Made by a program: the position numbers and the translations under genes. DNA of 64,000 nt from Paraburkholderia domus (GTDB taxonomy: Bacteria > Pseudomonadota > Gammaproteobacteria > Burkholderiales > Burkholderiaceae). Of this stretch, positions 53,197 through 61,147 are shown piece by piece (position 1 is the stretch's first letter; the number at the start of each line of letters is the position of its first letter). The stretch lies in assembly GCF_905220705.1 (NCBI RefSeq), contig NZ_CAJNAT010000027.1, positions 36,492 through 100,491 on the forward strand. Reading direction: 5' to 3'. Below the pieces are notes generated by a model that worked only from the letters and a program-made list of their open reading frames with translations, ran no database searches and was not told the origin of the DNA.

Positions 53197-53667
53197 ATGA
53201 TGCGCATTGCACTTTTTGGGGCAACCGGTCGCGTGGGTTCTCGTGTGCTGGCCGAAGCGCTCACCCGTAACCATGAGATCATCGCAATATCTCATGGGCA
53301 GAAAAATACCGAACAACGCGACCGTGTGTGCGTCATCATGGGGGACATCCTCGACCCACATTCGATAGAACTCTGCGCGCGTGGCACGGACGCAGCCGTT
53401 TGCGCCTATGGTCCCGGACAGGACACCATGACCCGTGATTTGCAGGAAACGCTGCCTCGCTCGGCGCGCGCCCTGGTCGCGGGTTTACCGCGTGCAGGAG
53501 TGAGACGTCTGGTGGTGGTTGGTGGCGCGGGAAGTCTGGAGGTTGCGCCCGGGGTCCAACTCGTCGACACGAAAGCGTTCGGGTCAGGATTCAGTGCAAA
53601 ACAACACCCCGTACCCACCTCGGCCCTTGTAGGTAACGGCCTTGCCGCTCAGCATATGATTCGTTGA
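53197..53667 (+). CDS. NAD(P)H-binding protein, probably truncated
   Basis: A 156-residue frame with a Rossmann fold start: MRIALFGATGRVGSRVLAEA, then GDILDPHSIELCARGTDAAV and RRLVVVGGAGSLEVAPGVQL. This is the atypical SDR/NmrA-like type (YwnB/YwnA-like), usually ~210 residues. After QLVDTKAF the family sequence stops and the last ~30 residues (GSGFSAKQHPVPTSALVGNG and onward) have no match I recognise. The C terminus thus seems replaced by unrelated DNA. A 31-codon minus-strand frame with AAGGAG upstream overlaps this tail (53584-53679). Confidence 0.55.
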   Translation: MMRIALFGATGRVGSRVLAEALTRNHEIIAISHGQKNTEQRDRVCVIMGDILDPHSIELCARGTDAAVCAYGPGQDTMTRDLQETLPRSARALVAGLPRAGVRRLVVVGGAGSLEVAPGVQLVDTKAFGSGFSAKQHPVPTSALVGNGLAAQHMIR

Positions 53668-53703
53668 TTGGCCCGTCATGTCTCGGCTCCTTAAGTAACT
53701 CAA

Positions 53704-54060
53704 ATGACGTGGACGTATCCGATGTCTGGCTTTGGTCGGAGTGGCCCAGCAAATTCAGCGGCGATCTGGGGATCGATCTGGTCGCAAAAGAGCACAACAG
53801 CGGAAATTACTGGGCCATCCAAGTGCAAGTTTTACGATCCGGACACCCCGATCAACAAGGCCGAGATCGATTCGTTTTTGTCCCTCTCGGGCAAGTGGTT
53901 CGCGACAAGCGATGGCGAGCGCGGTTTCAGCGAGCGCCTGATCGTGTCCACCACCGACAAGTGGGGAAAGAATGCTGAACTGAGTCTATCGAACCAGGCA
54001 GTCCCGTTACGCGTCTCTGGTTCAAGGATCTGGCTGCCAGCTCATATTCGACAGCGCGCA
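53704..54060 (+). pseudogene. Mrr-like restriction-nuclease domain fragment, frameshifted
   Basis: Read across frames, this is the N-terminal PD-(D/E)xK domain of a type ISP/Mrr-like restriction helicase. In the frame of 53664 it gives WSEWPSKFSGDLGIDLVAKE and NYWAIQ. One extra base at 53823 shifts the frame, and it continues CKFYDPDTPINKAEIDSFLS, then LIVSTTDKWGKNAELSLSNQ. The catalytic pattern Asp...Gln-x-Lys (GIDLVA ... IQCK) is recognisable. A second single-base shift near 54006 restores LWFKDLAASS, after which similarity ends. The helicase and methylase parts are absent. It is a dead remnant of a defence system. Confidence 0.6.
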
Positions 54061-54524
54061 TCAACGGTTCTTCTTCCGTCGCTGCTGCGACGACGGCTGC
54101 TGTCACTTGGCGCGAAGCTGGCAAACGAATGGCGGCAGGTGGATTGCCGAGCAATGGCAATTTTGCGAGCGGCCAGTTGATTTGGCGTTCGAATCCCGCG
54201 CCCGGCACGAGCATCCGCTGGGTGTGCATCGCGAATGGTTCGCTCGACGAAATCGGTGTCGTGCACGGCGCGATAGAAGGCGGTTCGTCGACACTAACCG
54301 TCACCGATGCGTCGACGTTTGCAGTGGGCAGCTGTATCTGTCTGGAAGGGCTGCCAGATGCGGCGAAGATCATCGCGATTGACGGTCACGAACTGACGCT
54401 CAATCGCGTCGCGTTGCGCGGCACGCGGGGTCGAGTGCTGTCACTGGGCCCTGGACAACGGTACCGTACGATTTCTTCATGCCTGCTCATTCAAATCATA
54501 TCATCACGGTCATTCAAGCCATGA
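54061..54524 (+). pseudogene. Phage tail-fibre/tailspike-like fragment
   Basis: Joined to the restriction-domain fragment, the frame reads LPSNGNFASGQLIWRSNPAP and SIRWVCIANG, then a repetitive beta-rich stretch (GAIEGGSSTLTVTDASTFAV, IIAIDGHELTLNRVALRG). The SxGxIxWNSxPAPGxxIGWVC-like pattern is familiar from prophage tail fibres and pectate-lyase-like tailspikes. There is no start or proper end; an ATG at 54129 opens a 131-codon frame. I take it as a fragment. Its function cannot be assigned. Confidence 0.4.
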
Positions 54525-54796
54525 GCCTGCCGCAAGCGAAGAGAACCGATGACTGCCCGGATCCGCTAACTGTGACGCCGTTAGCATCGTCCCTCATGTA
54601 CGACGTGCTGCCGGAAGAAGAGATCCGGCGTGTGCAGCAATGGACCGGCGACTGGTTTCTCGCGGCGTTGGAACAGGGATTGATTGGGTGCCCCTATGTC
54701 ACGAACGAAGCAACGATCCGCGATATTCAGTTTTGCTACCAATCAGGATTGACGCCGGAAGAAGGCGTGCAGTACATCTACGGCCCACGCAGCTAG
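54521..54796 (+). CDS. Small hypothetical protein
   Basis: A 91-residue frame from ATG at 54521 (MSLPQAKRTDDCPDPLTVTP); an earlier ATG at 54479 is possible. It is acidic and includes YDVLPEEEIRRVQQWTGDWF, then IRDIQFCYQSGLTPEEGVQY. I recognise no family. It stands among remnants and ends just before a nested inverted repeat. It may be a real small gene or a leftover. Confidence 0.35.
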   Translation: MSLPQAKRTDDCPDPLTVTPLASSLMYDVLPEEEIRRVQQWTGDWFLAALEQGLIGCPYVTNEATIRDIQFCYQSGLTPEEGVQYIYGPRS

Positions 54797-54827
54797 AGCA
54801 CTGTCCTGAAGATATTGCACTGTCGTA

Positions 54828-54891
54828 GGGGGATAAACGAGGTGAACGTTTATGCGCTGCAGAGCATAAACGCGTACCCTGTTCATCCCCC
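54828..54891. repeat. Nested inverted repeat, 64 bp
   Basis: The outer arms GGGGGATAAAC (54828-54838) and GTTCATCCCCC (54881-54891) are inverted copies with one mismatch. Inside, CGTTTATGC (54847-54855) and GCATAAACG (54864-54872) are perfect 9-bp arms around a CTGCAG centre. The 7-mer ATAAACG/CGTTTAT occurs three times. It lies between convergent frames and could form a cruciform, a recombination site or a terminator. Confidence 0.55.
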
Positions 54892-55170
54892 AGGAGCACG
54901 TACTCCATCGACATTGTCGTCAACGATCAGCCACTGCTCTGCTCCGTCACGCATGACCCAGAAGTCAGCTATTGGCTCCATCATTGGCTGAACAGATAGC
55001 GCAGGTCGCTCGCAGTAGTTCGTCACGCCGGGATTGGCCTCGAGCATGATCCACAGGCGAACTTGTGTCGCTGAGACAAACATGACGGGACGGCGGAGTT
55101 TCGGTGCCCAAGCGTGATGTAGTGTCTGCTTGGGAAGACGCTGAACAGGGAGGGGAACAGGTTCTCTCAT
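54883..55170 (-). CDS. TnsA-like transposon protein, N-terminal part (tentative)
   Basis: A 95-residue frame starting MREPVPLPVQRLPKQTLHHA and then APKLRRPVMFVSATQVRLWI. The block MLEANPGVTNYCERP followed by IADFWVMRDGAEQWLIVDD resembles the start of TnsA-like endonucleases: an acidic residue, a conserved YCERP-like strand, an Asp, and a hydrophobic strand with the expected Lys replaced or missing. It is shorter than TnsA (~250 residues or more). It reads inward from a TGTCA-type end near 55253. The assignment rests on pattern memory and is uncertain. Confidence 0.4.
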   Translation of the reverse strand: MREPVPLPVQRLPKQTLHHAWAPKLRRPVMFVSATQVRLWIMLEANPGVTNYCERPALSVQPMMEPIADFWVMRDGAEQWLIVDDNVDGVRAPGG

Positions 55171-55567
55171 CGCAACAAGTCGGGCCGAAATAATGTTCCA
55201 ACATTAGTTCAATTTCCCGAGAAGTTGCAAGTTTAAGTCAATCTGAATTGACACAAAGATGCAACCCGGAACACGATCGTTCCTTGATTGGCGCAGTTTT
55301 GCAGCCCGTCAGGGGGTTACATGGTTAGTGTGATTGACAATTTCCACGGCGTTAGTCGAGTATGAGAGCGGAAGAACCAGCGGCGCTAAAAGAGGGCGTA
55401 TCGAGGCCTCAGCTTCCCAGAATGACGCGCTCCCTCGCCATCGCGGTCGTTACCTGATCGACTTAGCGCGACGGAGCCTGCCGAATTTAACGTCTTCATC
55501 GAGCTTTCAGTCATTCATATTATTCCGCACATCATAGCGGACCGCCTTATCGGGACAGAAGCCTTCG
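55171..55567. other. Gene-free stretch with a possible transposon end
   Basis: No gene is recognised. On the minus strand TGTCAATTCAGATTGAC begins at 55253, itself an inverted repeat (GTCAAT/ATTGAC), and could be a Tn7/Tn5053-like terminus pointing toward the TnsA-like frame. The remaining ~300 bases to the IclR gene show nothing I can name. Confidence 0.35.
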
Positions 55568-56404
55568 TTACTTGTCTCGTACCCTGCTATTGCCTCCTTG
55601 TTGATTTTCCATTCGGACAGCAATTGCAGTTGCAGTGCGATGCAGCGAGTCAAGGTGCTGCGCGGCGATCTGCGTGACAGTGCGAACGCCTTGTATCCAT
55701 ACGATCGTAATGCAGCCCAAAACGGTATCGCCGCTCAGGATCGGTACCGCGATCGCATTGAGTCGGTCATCCAGCTCGGCGCGCGACCTGTCGTAGTCAC
55801 CTCCGAATGACTCTTCGCGCACGCCGTAGCCCATACGCCGGGCTCGCTGAAGGACGGCATCGAGGGAGGCTGGATCGCGCGCCAGCGAGTCTCCAGGGCG
55901 GCTGCTTCGACGAAGCCCCGCCACAATGTGCTCCCGCTCCTTGTCAGGACAGAAAGCCAGAAACGCGCGACCAATGGCCGAACGCAGCATATTCACACGG
56001 ACGCCAATGCGGTCACGACGAATCATGAAATAAGACTGCGAGCGGTTGGTCTCACACAGCATCATCCTTGTGCCGCTGCGCACCGCCAAGTCCGACGGCC
56101 AAAGAATGGCCTGCTGCAAGCGATGCAGTTCCGATGCGGCGCACTGCGCAAGCCGATTGGTCGCGTCCGACGTGTGCTTTGTCGCGTCTGCCGAACTGCC
56201 GGGGCAGAAAAAACCGTCGGCAATCCGCCGCCAGACCAACTGGCGTCGTTCGAGCGTGACTAGTAAACGCAACAGCGTGGCCTTCGGGAGGCCGGTGTAC
56301 AGGTGAAGTTCGTGCAGGCTCGCGCCGTTGGTCTCGCGGACCACGTCCAGTACCGTCAATCCCTTATCCAGCGCAGCAATGGTCTTAACTTTCGGTGTCC
56401 ACAT
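55568..56404 (-). CDS. IclR family transcriptional regulator
   Basis: A 278-residue regulator from ATG at 56404 (MWTPKVKTIAALDKGLTVLD); the open frame runs to a TTG at 56446 but that would include the operator palindrome. The N-terminal winged helix has LDVVRETNGASLHELHLYTG and LPKATLLRLLVTLERRQLVW. The C-terminal effector domain has MLRSAIGRAFLAFCPDKERE and VREESFGGDYDRS. Late, AIAVPILSGDTVLGCITIVW is typical of IclR proteins. It diverges from the sulfatase/TRAP/porin operon and most likely controls it. Confidence 0.92.
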   Translation of the reverse strand: MWTPKVKTIAALDKGLTVLDVVRETNGASLHELHLYTGLPKATLLRLLVTLERRQLVWRRIADGFFCPGSSADATKHTSDATNRLAQCAASELHRLQQAILWPSDLAVRSGTRMMLCETNRSQSYFMIRRDRIGVRVNMLRSAIGRAFLAFCPDKEREHIVAGLRRSSRPGDSLARDPASLDAVLQRARRMGYGVREESFGGDYDRSRAELDDRLNAIAVPILSGDTVLGCITIVWIQGVRTVTQIAAQHLDSLHRTATAIAVRMENQQGGNSRVRDK

Positions 56405-56421
56405 GGTGTTTACTCTGATGG

Positions 56422-56438
56422 GTTTCACACGGTGAAAC
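56422..56438. promoter_or_regulatory. Perfect palindrome GTTTCAC-N3-GTGAAAC, IclR operator candidate
   Basis: GTTTCAC (56422-56428), ACG, GTGAAAC (56432-56438) is a perfect 7-bp inverted repeat, 17 bases upstream of the IclR start and 89 bases upstream of the sulfatase start. The size and symmetry suit an IclR dimer site, and the position suits control of both divergent genes. Confidence 0.65.
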
Positions 56439-56527
56439 TTTAGCAAAAGTCACTTGAGTAATACAGGCCGAAAAAATATCGTTAGTCCGACGCGTTCCCC
56501 TAGAGCGCTCAATACACGGAGACAAAG

Positions 56528-58123
56528 ATGCAATACCCGCCCCGTTCGCCGGTGCGCAACGTACTGTTCATCATGGCCGATCAACTGCGGCGCGACTACC
56601 TGTCGTGCTATGGACATCCGACGCTGCACACGCCTCATCTGGATCAGCTTGCCGCACAAGGCGTGCGTTTTGACAACGCGTATGTGCAGGGACCCGTCTG
56701 CGGCCCGTCGCGAATGTCGTATTACACTGGACGTTACGTGACCAGCCACGGTGCGGTCTGGAATTTTGTGCCGACTTCGGTGCGAGAGTTAGGGCTTGGG
56801 GACTATCTGAGGCCGCATGGCATTCGCACTGCGGTTGCCGGCAAAACGCACATGGAAGTCGATTCTGCCGGCATGGAGCGGCTCGGCATTGATCCCCGCA
56901 GTGAACGTGGGGTGCTGGCGGCGGAACTGGGCTTCGAGCCGTTCGAACGGGACGATGGATGCTGGCCACCGGGTTTTGTGAACGAGCACAATCAGTACGC
57001 TGCTTTTCTTGGGCGCCACGGGTATCACAGCGACAACCCCTGGCACGACTTTGCCAACTCGGCCGCAGGCCCTCGCGGAGAAATCCTGTCGGGTTGGGAA
57101 ATGCGCCATGCTCACCTGCCGGCGCAGGTCAAGGCGGAGCACGCCGAAACGCCCTACATCACGGGTCGCGCAATTGACTTCATCAGCGCCCAGGGAGAGG
57201 CACCCTGGTGTCTGCACCTCTCGTATATCAAGCCGCACTGGCCGTATGTCGCGCCGGCGCCGTATCACAACATGTACACGGCGGACGACGTCGTGCCTGT
57301 CAAGCAGCACACGGCCGAGCGCGGAGAGCATGCGCATCCCGTGATGCAGGGTTTCCAAAGCTTCTCCGGAGCGGGGAACTTCTCCCAGGAGGCCATCCGG
57401 CGTCATGTAATTCCCGCCTACATGGGGCTGGTCAAGCAACTCGACGATGAAATCGGTCGCCTGATGGCATACCTCAAGGAAGCGGGCCGTCTGGACGACA
57501 CCATGATCGTCTTCTGCAGCGATCATGGGGACTACCTGGGGGACCACTATCTCGCAGAGAAAGAACTGTTCCACGACACCGTCGCACGCGTGCCTTTCAT
57601 CATTTACGATCCGCGACGCGAGGCCGATGGCACCCGGGGTACTGTCCAATCACGCCTGGTCGAATCGATCGATGTCGTCCCCACGATCCTTACCGCACTC
57701 GGGGTGGAACCGGACACGCACATCCTCGAGGGCCGCTCGCTGCAGCCACTTCTGCACGGAGAAAAAATCGAGAGCTGGCGGGACGCGGCCTTTAGCGAGA
57801 TGAATTATGCGTTCCGCGATTTTGTGCGCCTCCCCATCGGGCAGCCTGTCGATCGCTGTCACGGTTATATGGTGCGCGACGAACGCTGGAAGTGTGTGTT
57901 CTTTGATGATCTCCGTGCGCAGCTATTCGACCTGGAAAACGATCCGGATGAATTCCACGATCTGGGCGGCGACCCCGACTATGCGGGAGTGCGTGAGCGG
58001 GCGCGCGAGCGGCTGTTTGACTGGCTACGTCACCGCAAGATACACCCCACCGTCAGTTACCAGCGCATGTCCGCCTGGACACGCAAGGAGCAGGAAGCCG
58101 GCATTCAGATCTGCGCCTGGTAG
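56528..58123 (+). CDS. Sulfatase family hydrolase
   Basis: A 531-residue enzyme of the sulfatase/alkaline phosphatase superfamily; the ATG at 56528 has ACGGAGACAAAG upstream. The start RNVLFIMADQLRRDYLSCYG holds metal-ligand Asp18. The sulfatase signature VCGPSRMSYYTGRY contains Cys58, the residue matured to formylglycine, and Arg62. HMEVD, HLSYIKPHWPY and FCSDHGDYLGDHYLAEKELF complete the site. There is no signal peptide, so it is cytoplasmic. It may hydrolyse a sulfate ester or a phosphonate monoester (related families share these motifs). Uptake genes follow directly. Confidence 0.92.
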   Translation: MQYPPRSPVRNVLFIMADQLRRDYLSCYGHPTLHTPHLDQLAAQGVRFDNAYVQGPVCGPSRMSYYTGRYVTSHGAVWNFVPTSVRELGLGDYLRPHGIRTAVAGKTHMEVDSAGMERLGIDPRSERGVLAAELGFEPFERDDGCWPPGFVNEHNQYAAFLGRHGYHSDNPWHDFANSAAGPRGEILSGWEMRHAHLPAQVKAEHAETPYITGRAIDFISAQGEAPWCLHLSYIKPHWPYVAPAPYHNMYTADDVVPVKQHTAERGEHAHPVMQGFQSFSGAGNFSQEAIRRHVIPAYMGLVKQLDDEIGRLMAYLKEAGRLDDTMIVFCSDHGDYLGDHYLAEKELFHDTVARVPFIIYDPRREADGTRGTVQSRLVESIDVVPTILTALGVEPDTHILEGRSLQPLLHGEKIESWRDAAFSEMNYAFRDFVRLPIGQPVDRCHGYMVRDERWKCVFFDDLRAQLFDLENDPDEFHDLGGDPDYAGVRERARERLFDWLRHRKIHPTVSYQRMSAWTRKEQEAGIQICAW

Positions 58124-58186
58124 CTGAAGCACTTCCGGCAAGGGCCAAACAGGCATCCGGGAAAAAATACAACACAAGGAGACGTC

Positions 58187-59218
58187 GTGATTAAACGCAT
58201 TCTGTTGCGATGGGGACTGTGCGCCCTGTCGCTTTGCAGTGTCCTGTATCTACCGTCGGCCTGGGCTTCGACTACGTTGGTGATCAACACCTATCTGCCG
58301 GTGCAGCACCCGATCAATACACGGCTTCTGAAGCCCTGGGCGGCGGATGTGGAGCGGGTGACGCAAGGGCGGGTCAAGGTTGTCTTCCCACCTGCAAGCA
58401 TCGCGGCGCCTCAACAGATGTGGGAGGCGGTCACTGGTAGCGTGGTGGATGGCGCCTATATCTTCAATGGAAATTTCTATCGGCAGTTGCCGCTGATGCA
58501 GATCACACACCTGCCCCTCGGGTCCGCATCAGCGCAGTCGATGTCGCTCGCCTTGTGGGAAACGTATCAGGACTTCTTCAAACCTGCCGACGAATACAAG
58601 GACGTTGAACTGCTGGCCCTATTCGTCATCCCTGCCGGTCAGATATACGGCTTGAATCATCCGATCGATTCCGTTGCGGACTTGCGGGGCAAAAAAATTT
58701 GGGCTGTCCCAGGGGTTGCAGCCGAGGTCATGGAGTCTGCTCAAGCCGGTGTCATGTCGACTCCGGCCGCGAAGATGAGCGAGATCGTGGCCAGTGGCAT
58801 GGTGGACGGTTTTGCCGGCATTCCAGAAATGGATGCCTCCGCACTGAAGGTCATCCGTTACGCAAAATTCGAAACCGTGGTACCGGGAGGCCTGACGTCT
58901 CCCAGCTTTTCCCTGATTCTCAATAAACAGAAGTGGCAGGAGATTTCACCGCAGGATCGTGCCGCTATCGCTGGTGTGTCGGGGGAAGTATTCGCACGTC
59001 GTCTGAGTGCTCTGGATCAGATCAACTCGAAGGCCTTGAAGAATGCTGAAGCCGACGGCCTCAAGGTCAGCGTCGCATCGCCAAAGTTCGTGAAGCAGTT
59101 GCGGCAGATCGCGGCACCCATTGAAAACGCGTGGATAGAGCGTGCCGCGGCGTCACACGTTGACGGGAAAACGGCGCTCGCCTTTTATCGACATGCAGTT
59201 GAGGTGACTAAAAAATGA
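58187..59218 (+). CDS. dctP: TRAP transporter solute-binding protein (DctP type)
   Basis: A 343-residue periplasmic binding protein starting with GTG after CACAAGGAGACGTC. The signal peptide is ILLRWGLCALSLCSVLYLPS, cut after AWA. The mature part begins TTLVINTYLPVQHPINT and has ILRGKKI-type sequence (SVADLRGKKIWAVPG near 164), with the conserved Arg that binds a carboxylate or other anion. AGIPEMDASALKVIRYAKFE is the family's C-lobe block. The next gene overlaps by ATGA. The ligand is probably the organic anion cleaved by the sulfatase. Confidence 0.92.
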   Translation: MIKRILLRWGLCALSLCSVLYLPSAWASTTLVINTYLPVQHPINTRLLKPWAADVERVTQGRVKVVFPPASIAAPQQMWEAVTGSVVDGAYIFNGNFYRQLPLMQITHLPLGSASAQSMSLALWETYQDFFKPADEYKDVELLALFVIPAGQIYGLNHPIDSVADLRGKKIWAVPGVAAEVMESAQAGVMSTPAAKMSEIVASGMVDGFAGIPEMDASALKVIRYAKFETVVPGGLTSPSFSLILNKQKWQEISPQDRAAIAGVSGEVFARRLSALDQINSKALKNAEADGLKVSVASPKFVKQLRQIAAPIENAWIERAAASHVDGKTALAFYRHAVEVTKK

Positions 59219-59763
59219 GCCTGGAGATCAATATGCTGGAGACCAACGTTTCGTACGTGACCAGCGAAGGCAAATGGATCAGTGGGGCTGAGCGGGTGTT
59301 GCAGGGCATCGTCGCCGCCGCGATCCTGTTCATCATGGGGCTGACGTTCACGGATGTCTTCATGCGGTATGTGGTTTCGTCCCCGATCAAGGGCGGCTCG
59401 GAGATGGTCCAGTTTGCCATGGCGGTCCTGATTTTTGCGGCGTTTCCGCTCGTGACCTACCACGACAAACACATCAACGTGAGTATCCTGCACGGCAAAC
59501 TGCGAGGCGTGAGTGGCTGGCTTCATCGCCTTGTCATCCTCCTGTTCAATGTGGCGACCTGTTTTGCCATCGCCTGGCAACTGGCGCGGGAAGGGCATTA
59601 CCTGAGTATCAGCGGCATGTCGACGATGGTACTCGGCTGGTCGCTCGCTCCGCTGAGCTATGTCATGTGCGCCCTGTCGGTCGTTTCTGGACTCGCGGCG
59701 CTGACCCTGACGGCGGCACATATCCACGGTTTTCGCAGATCTGTTTTGGGAAGGTCGGTATGA
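59215..59763 (+). CDS. dctQ: TRAP transporter small permease (DctQ type)
   Basis: A 182-residue membrane protein with four hydrophobic helices (AAAILFIMGLTFTDVFMRYV, FAMAVLIFAAFPLVTYHDKH, then LVILLFNVATCFAIAWQLAR and APLSYVMCALSVVSGLAAL). The early TDVFMRYV and the DKHINV segment are typical of DctQ. It overlaps dctP by four bases and dctM by four bases (ATGA), showing a tightly coupled operon. Confidence 0.92.
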   Translation: MSLEINMLETNVSYVTSEGKWISGAERVLQGIVAAAILFIMGLTFTDVFMRYVVSSPIKGGSEMVQFAMAVLIFAAFPLVTYHDKHINVSILHGKLRGVSGWLHRLVILLFNVATCFAIAWQLAREGHYLSISGMSTMVLGWSLAPLSYVMCALSVVSGLAALTLTAAHIHGFRRSVLGRSV

Positions 59764-61052
59764 CACTCGCACTTCTGGGTTTCGCCACGGTGCTGATCCT
59801 CGCGTTCGTCGGCATTCCGCTGGGCTTTGCGATGCTCACCGTCGGCGCCGGTTTCTTTGCACTCATCCGGGGTTTCGATCCTGCCATGATCATGGCAGGA
59901 CAGACGATTTCAGCGCTGGCGGCGAATGACGCCCTCTCGGTCGTGCCGATGTTCATCCTGATGGGCACGTTCATTTACAAGGCGAATCTGGCGGAAGAGC
60001 TGTACGACGCAGCCTATTCGCTACTCGGTCATCGGAAAGGCGGCCTGGCTTACGCCACGGTACTCGCCAGCGCCGGCTTCGCTGCCATTTCAGGCAGCTC
60101 GATTGCCACCGCCGCCACCATGACCAAAGTGGCTATGCCGCAGATGCGACGTCATCGCTATGCAGATAGTCTCGCCAGCGGCTGCGTTAGCTCGGCGGGG
60201 ACTCTGGGTGCGCTGATTCCACCCAGTGTGCCGCTGTTGATCTACGGCATCATCACCCAGCAGGACATTGGCAAGCTGTTTGCTGCCGGTATTACGCCCG
60301 GCATTCTGTTAGGGCTGCTGTTCATGACCGCCATCTGGTGGACGGTCCACCGCAATCCGGCCAAGGGGCCGGCCGGCGATTACTCCGACTGGCATACGCG
60401 ACTCAGGCGGATCTCCAAGGTCTGGGGTGTACTGGCTTTGTTTGTCGTCGTGGTGGGTGGACTGTACAGTGGCATCTTTACGGCGACCGAAGCCGGCGGT
60501 ATTGGCGCCACCGGCGCGCTGATCTTCACTGCGCTGCGTGGGAAGCTGGACCGCCGCGTCCTGCTGGAATCTCTGGTCGAGGCGGGGCGAACCACCGCGA
60601 TGATCTTCATCATCGCCTTTGGCGGTCTGGTGTTTGCCAACTTCGTCACCTTGTCCGGTCTCACCACCACCCTGGTGACATGGATCCAGTCGCTGCACCT
60701 GCCGACAATCGGCGTCATTCTGATCATCGTACTGATTTATGTGGTGCTCGGCTCCGTGATGGAAGCCGTCTCCATGATGCTGCTGACCGTGCCGGTCTTT
60801 GCCGCAGTGGTGCAGCCACTGGGTGTCGATCTGATCTGGTTCGGTATCTTTATCGCGATGATGATCGAGATCGGCCTGATTCATCCGCCGGTCGGCATGA
60901 ATGTGTTCATGGTGAAATCCGTAATGCCGGATCTTCCAATCAGGACGATATTCATAGGCACCATTCCGTTTTTGATCGCGAACATCTTCGCTTTGGCGCT
61001 CATCATTATTTTCCCGGTGATTCCGCTCTGGCCGCTAAAATTTATGCATTGA
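59760..61052 (+). CDS. dctM: TRAP transporter large permease (DctM type)
   Basis: A 430-residue membrane protein with about twelve hydrophobic segments; the start at 59760 overlaps the dctQ stop. It has VVPMFILMGTFIYKANLAEE, the SSIATAATMTKVAMPQMRRH block, GTLGALIPPSVPLLIYGIIT and GLIHPPVGMNVFMVKSVMPD. All are DctM hallmarks that form the ion-coupled transport path. With dctP and dctQ it imports an organic anion across the inner membrane. The porin gene follows after 95 bases. Confidence 0.94.
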   Translation: MTLALLGFATVLILAFVGIPLGFAMLTVGAGFFALIRGFDPAMIMAGQTISALAANDALSVVPMFILMGTFIYKANLAEELYDAAYSLLGHRKGGLAYATVLASAGFAAISGSSIATAATMTKVAMPQMRRHRYADSLASGCVSSAGTLGALIPPSVPLLIYGIITQQDIGKLFAAGITPGILLGLLFMTAIWWTVHRNPAKGPAGDYSDWHTRLRRISKVWGVLALFVVVVGGLYSGIFTATEAGGIGATGALIFTALRGKLDRRVLLESLVEAGRTTAMIFIIAFGGLVFANFVTLSGLTTTLVTWIQSLHLPTIGVILIIVLIYVVLGSVMEAVSMMLLTVPVFAAVVQPLGVDLIWFGIFIAMMIEIGLIHPPVGMNVFMVKSVMPDLPIRTIFIGTIPFLIANIFALALIIIFPVIPLWPLKFMH

Positions 61053-61147
61053 TAGAAGGCACAGTAACCCGGACCACGCTTTCTCCTGATTGTGCGGTCC
61101 AGGCGGATGCCTCGACAGATAGAAGATTTTAAGAAAGTGGAGACGAC

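Noticed and set aside
53584..53679. 31-codon minus-strand frame with an AAGGAG site
   Set aside because: It is too short to support as a gene; it may be the 5' end of a lost gene and is mentioned only as a fusion clue.
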